From positions 1-57,890 of the IMG/VR virus record IMGVR_UViG_3300020156_000032: DNA of 57,890 bases; one strand, given 5' to 3'. Made by a program: the position numbers and the translations under genes. Of the stretch, positions 57,849-57,890 are shown piece by piece; position 1 is the first letter of the stretch; each line of letters opens with the position of its first letter. Under the pieces are notes generated by a model, which was not told the origin of the DNA, did no database searches, and saw nothing but the letters and a program-made list of their open reading frames with translations. Origin of the DNA: a virus.

Positions 57849-57890
57849 TTGCTGCCCTCCCTAAGCCCCTAGTGAGCCCTAAGCCTGCTT

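Noticed and set aside
1-57890. Prophage or lysogeny module
   Set aside because: No integrase, excisionase, attachment core or host genes were recognised; the single HTH protein at 48057 is not enough.
1-57890. Direct terminal repeats marking complete genome ends
   Set aside because: The first and last 100 bases share no obvious repeat by eye, so completeness or circular permutation cannot be claimed.

Overview
This window is a tailed double-stranded DNA phage (Caudoviricetes), probably a siphovirus: large terminase, lambda-like portal, a fused prohead protease/major capsid protein, tail tube protein, frameshifted tail-assembly chaperone, long tape measure and holin all lie on the plus strand in the usual virion order. 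No ribosomal, metabolic, integrase or lysogeny genes are seen. The host cannot be read directly. Secreted Cys-rich and PKD/proline-rich proteins, a papain-like peptidase and CsrA homologues resemble what is common in Planctomycetes and their phages, which is a weak inference only.

Layout. 0.1-25.4 kb (+): packaging, spike/fibre-type proteins, portal, capsid, neck, tail tube, a cassette of secreted proteins (16-18.6 kb), tail chaperone with a -1 slippery site, holin, tape measure, tail tip. 25.4-25.75 kb: a G+C-rich convergent junction with a bidirectional terminator. 25.75-35.3 kb (-): mostly small unknown genes plus a UvrD-family helicase and a ParB-like protein. 34.8-36.1 kb: a divergent gene-poor control region. 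36.1-55.9 kb (+): nuclease, family-4 uracil-DNA glycosylase, RecB/Cas4-like nuclease, Sak4-like ATPase, SSB-like protein, a tRNA-like gene, CsrA, DNA polymerase A, two tandem thymine-hypermodification proteins, MazG-like pyrophosphatase, thymidylate synthase/dUMP hydroxymethylase, a DUF1599-type nucleotide-modification protein, primase-helicase, a second tRNA and a second CsrA-like gene. 55.87-57.0 kb: about 1.1 kb of non-coding DNA built from short tandem repeats, much of it with an 11-bp period, a plausible replication origin. 57.0-57.8 kb: two small genes, one a paralogue of a minus-strand gene at 32 kb.

How the genes fit together. The 44.8-52.7 kb block looks like a pathway that replaces thymine in phage DNA: a dUMP-type hydroxymethylase, nucleotide-pool proteins (MazG-like, DUF1599-like) and two paralogous DNA-acting proteins of the 5-hmdU kinase helical/aGPT-pyrophosphorylase class. 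No P-loop 5-hmdU kinase was recognised, so the final base is unknown.

The most unusual signal is at DNA level. Two short sequence families, ATCTCCCCCAAAGAA (12 exact copies, about 27 with variants) and YAATAAAMNCCKR (about 19 copies), are scattered through the whole window. Both are found on the plus strand only, in genes of either orientation, in every reading frame and in intergenic gaps. This fixed polarity suggests a role in replication, recombination, nicking, packaging or one-way transcription that no known gene feature here explains.
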